Source: Caballeronia turbans (GTDB taxonomy: Bacteria; Pseudomonadota; Gammaproteobacteria; Burkholderiales; Burkholderiaceae). Taken from it: a stretch of 64,000 bases of DNA. The position numbers and the translations under genes are program-made. How positions within the stretch are numbered: the first letter of the stretch is position 1; each line of letters begins with the position of its first letter. The notes beneath the pieces were generated by a model, which did no database searches, was not told the DNA's origin, and saw only the letters and a list, made by a program, of their open reading frames with translations. Positions 60,350 through 64,000 of the stretch are shown one piece after another. The stretch covers positions 298,440 through 362,439 of the forward strand of contig FCOD02000005.1 of the NCBI GenBank assembly GCA_001544655.2, written 5' to 3'.

Positions 60350-61252
60350 TCACCGCCAATACCCCGTCGCGTTATACGTATGCTTGAGCAAATCGAGAAA
60401 CAACCGCACGCGCAACGGCAAATGCCTTCTCTGCGGAAACACCGCATGAATGCCGATCGGCGGCGCGGCGAACGCATCGAGCACGCTCACGAGACGCCCC
60501 GCGCCGATGTCCTCCCCTACTTCCCACCACGAGCGCCACGCGAGTCCGCGGCCTTCGAGACACCATTCATGCAGCACCGCGCCGTCCGAGCACTCCATCG
60601 TGCCGGACACCTTGATCGTCACGACCTTGCCATCCTGCTCGAACACCCAGCCACGTTGCTGATTCGCCGATGCACCGAGCGCAAGGCAATTGTGATGGGC
60701 AAGCGCGGCAAGATCGGCGGGCTCGCCGCGCTTCGCGAGATAGTCCGGCGACGCGACACACACGCGCCGGTTCTCCCCGAGTTTCAGAGACACGAGCGAC
60801 GAATCCGGCAGTTCGCCCAGGCGCACCGCGCAATCGAAGCCTTCGTTCACGAGATCGACCATGCGGTCGGTCAGATCGAGGCTGACGGACACATCCGGAT
60901 GCAGCGTCGTGAACTTCGGCACGAGCGACGCCACGTGACGCCGTCCGAAGCCCGCCGGCGCGGACACGCGCAAATGCCCGCTCGCCTTCACGCCGCCCGC
61001 CGACACGCTCGCCTCCGCGTTCTGCATGTCATTGATGATGCGCTGGCAGTCCTCGAGAAAAGCGGAGCCTTCGAAGGTGAGCGTGATTTTTCGCGTCGTA
61101 CGCACGAGCAGTTTCACGCCGAGCCGCTCCTCGAGCGCGTCGAGCCTGCGTCCGATGACAGCCGGCGCGATGCCCTCCGCCTGCGCCGCCGCCGACAGGC
61201 TGCCCTTCGCCGCGACCGAGGCAAAGGTTTCTATCTGCTTGAATCGATCCAG
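60350..61252 (-). CDS. LysR-family transcriptional regulator with apparent CTG start
   Basis: A LysR-type regulator of about 300 residues. Reading upstream from the clear C-terminal part gives an intact winged helix (DRFKQIETFASVAAKGSLSA, then GRRLDALEERLGVKLLVRT), but the frame meets a TGA at 61265-61267 with no ATG, GTG or TTG between. The codon where homologues have their first methionine is CTG at 61250-61252. The first usual start (GTG 61117) would remove the DNA-binding domain. The substrate domain runs from about residue 90 and keeps SAPAGFGRRHVASLVPKF and NRRVCVASPDYLAKRG. It may be a CTG-initiated gene, a start-codon mutation or a sequencing error. Target genes are unknown; aceB, the haloacid dehalogenase gene and aceA are nearby. 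Confidence 0.8.
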   Translation of the reverse strand: MDRFKQIETFASVAAKGSLSAAAQAEGIAPAVIGRRLDALEERLGVKLLVRTTRKITLTFEGSAFLEDCQRIINDMQNAEASVSAGGVKASGHLRVSAPAGFGRRHVASLVPKFTTLHPDVSVSLDLTDRMVDLVNEGFDCAVRLGELPDSSLVSLKLGENRRVCVASPDYLAKRGEPADLAALAHHNCLALGASANQQRGWVFEQDGKVVTIKVSGTMECSDGAVLHEWCLEGRGLAWRSWWEVGEDIGAGRLVSVLDAFAAPPIGIHAVFPQRRHLPLRVRLFLDLLKHTYNATGYWR

Positions 61253-61390
61253 GCGTGTTCGTCGTCAATGTGTGGACGCACGGTCAGATTAGATAAGTAA
61301 AAGTAAAAGATCAAGTGATCCTGCGGTGCTTTTTCCATCACTTCGATCACGAATAGAATGACTTCGACCTCTAAACCGGAGCGCATGGCT

Positions 61391-62212
61391 ATGTCGGCCA
61401 TAACGACACCCGCATCGTCCTTCGAATCCTCCCGGCTTCCCCGAGCAGTCATCTTCGACGCCTACGGCACGCTCTTCGACGTCCATTCCGTCGTCGCGGC
61501 CGCCGAGCAGCTTTTTCCCGGCCACGGCGAGGCGCTTTCGAAGCTCTGGCGTCGCAAGCAGATCGAATACACGCAACTGCGCACGCTCGCCGATCCGTCC
61601 GGAGCGCACTACGAGCCGTTCTGGACGATCACGGTCGATGCGCTGCGCCACGCGGCCGCGCGCCTGAAGCTCGCCGACGCGCTGACGAGCGCCGCCGAGA
61701 AGCGGCTGATGGACGAATACGCGTGCCTCTCCGCGTTTCCCGACACCGTGCCCGCGCTCAGATCGTTGCGCGACGGCCTCGCCATGCCCCTCGCGATTCT
61801 CTCGAACGGCAATCCGCCGATGCTCGACGTCGCCGTGAAAAGCGCCGGCATGAGCGGGCTTTTCGATCACGTGCTGTCCGCCGATTCCGCGCGCGCCTAC
61901 AAGCCCGCCGCCGCTGCGTACGCGCTCGGGACGCGCGCGTTCGGCGCCGCCGCGCGCGACATCGTGTTCGTGTCGAGCAACGGCTGGAATGTCGCCGGCG
62001 CGACATGGTTCGGCTACACGACGTTCTGGATCAACCGCGCCGCGCTGCCGTTCGAGGAACTCGGTGTCGCGCCGCACGGCAGCGGCCGCGGCATGGCCGA
62101 ACTCATCGCTTTCATCGAAGGCGGCGCGGCGCGCGCGGCAAGCGCGTCGCGCGGCCGCAAGACAGGCAGCGCGCGCAGGCCGCCCGGCATCGATCCGCCG
62201 GCTGCCCTCTGA
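61391..62212 (+). CDS. Haloacid dehalogenase type II
   Basis: A 273-residue HAD-superfamily hydrolase of the L-2-haloacid dehalogenase group. It has FDAYGTLFDVHSVV (nucleophile Asp23), ILSNGNPPML (motif II), SADSARAYKPAAAAYAL with the motif III lysine and VFVSSNGWNVAGATWFGY, which carries the type II SSNxWD-like loop. It may dehalogenate 2-haloacids, although many relatives act on other substrates. I prefer the ATG at 61391 (GGAG nine bases before). The ATG at 61358 is also in frame. It is divergent from the LysR gene and 53 bases before aceB. Confidence 0.88.
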   Translation: MSAITTPASSFESSRLPRAVIFDAYGTLFDVHSVVAAAEQLFPGHGEALSKLWRRKQIEYTQLRTLADPSGAHYEPFWTITVDALRHAAARLKLADALTSAAEKRLMDEYACLSAFPDTVPALRSLRDGLAMPLAILSNGNPPMLDVAVKSAGMSGLFDHVLSADSARAYKPAAAAYALGTRAFGAAARDIVFVSSNGWNVAGATWFGYTTFWINRAALPFEELGVAPHGSGRGMAELIAFIEGGAARAASASRGRKTGSARRPPGIDPPAAL

Positions 62213-62265
62213 TCGCTTCAAGCACAACCACTCGCAAAACCGTCTGACCGACCAAGGAGAAAACC

Positions 62266-63876
<1,611 letters not shown>

Positions 63877-63902
63877 GCGTCACGAGCGTTCCGGCACATG
63901 GC

Positions 63903-63923
63903 GAAAAAACGGCCTCAGGGCCG
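63903..63923. terminator. Weak hairpin after aceB
   Basis: ACGGCC and GGCCGT-type arms (63909-63914, 63918-63923) with a short loop, preceded by six A (63904-63909). It is 30 bases after the aceB stop and has no T-run on the plus strand, so the U-tail would serve only a minus-strand transcript. Confidence 0.4.
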
Positions 63924-63959
63924 TAATGCCGTTCAGTTAAGGTCTTTTCTTAGATAACG

Positions 63960-63973
63960 AACGGTGTACCGTT
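63960..63973. repeat. Short inverted repeat near the window end
   Basis: AACGGT, two bases, ACCGTT. It lies in the non-coding stretch after aceB, of which only 124 bases are visible. It may be an operator of the next gene, outside the window. Confidence 0.45.
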
Positions 63974-64000
63974 TAGGGCGGGATTTGACGACCCGGTCGC

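Overview
The window is chromosomal DNA from a high-GC betaproteobacterium, most likely a Burkholderiaceae member of the Paraburkholderia/Caballeronia type. The evidence is the rpsB-tsf-pyrH-frr-uppS-cdsA-dxr-rseP-bamA-skp-lpxD-fabZ-lpxA-lpxB-rnhB gene order, a ppsA/ppsR pair, a map-glnD pair, a dapC-dapD-arsC-like-dapE cluster, and strong GC bias at third codon positions. Nearly all of it is core genome. I found no tRNA, rRNA, insertion sequence, prophage, CRISPR array or toxin-antitoxin locus.

Layout. 1-4.1 kb: a partial NfeD-like gene, then phosphoenolpyruvate synthase (ppsA) divergent from its regulatory kinase/phosphorylase (ppsR). 4.1-20.0 kb: a minus-strand run (transcribed from 20 kb towards 4 kb) with ribosomal protein S2, EF-Ts, UMP kinase, ribosome recycling factor, undecaprenyl diphosphate synthase, CDP-diglyceride synthase, DXP reductoisomerase, the RseP protease, BamA, Skp, the lipid A enzymes LpxD/FabZ/LpxA/LpxB, RNase HII and a TrmH-family methyltransferase. 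It joins translation, isoprenoid, phospholipid, lipid A and outer-membrane assembly. 20.4-26.4 kb: map, glnD, a pseudouridine synthase with a large tandem-repeat N-terminus, and a small unknown gene. 26.5-35.3 kb (minus): def, ligA, zipA, smc and a DMT transporter. 35.5-40.2 kb (plus): lysine/diaminopimelate genes dapC, dapD and dapE with an ArsC-like reductase, then prmB. 40.3-48.4 kb: cardiolipin synthase, glutathione peroxidase, an ABC-F ATPase, a CoA-transferase family III protein, a small unknown gene, radA and alr. 48.6-52.3 kb: lplT and the thiamine salvage genes thiM, thiE and thiD. 52.3-55.4 kb (minus): tightly overlapping tsaB-rimI-uracil-DNA glycosylase-DUF1853. 55.6-57.9 kb: acyl-CoA-binding protein and a RhlE-type RNA helicase. 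58.3-63.9 kb: the glyoxylate-shunt pair aceA and aceB flanking a universal stress protein, a LysR regulator and a haloacid dehalogenase.

Most worth a second look: (1) the DUF1853 protein, whose spaced E...D...ExxxK residues resemble a PD-(D/E)XK nuclease core and which sits in an overlapping operon with a 4Fe-4S uracil-DNA glycosylase; (2) seven near-identical 120-bp in-frame repeats in the pseudouridine synthase; (3) a LysR regulator with no ATG, GTG or TTG start that keeps its DNA-binding domain; (4) two perfect palindromes in an unusually AT-rich region before aceA; (5) a cluster of inverted repeats between tsf and pyrH. None of these proves a new system. The window is otherwise ordinary housekeeping DNA.
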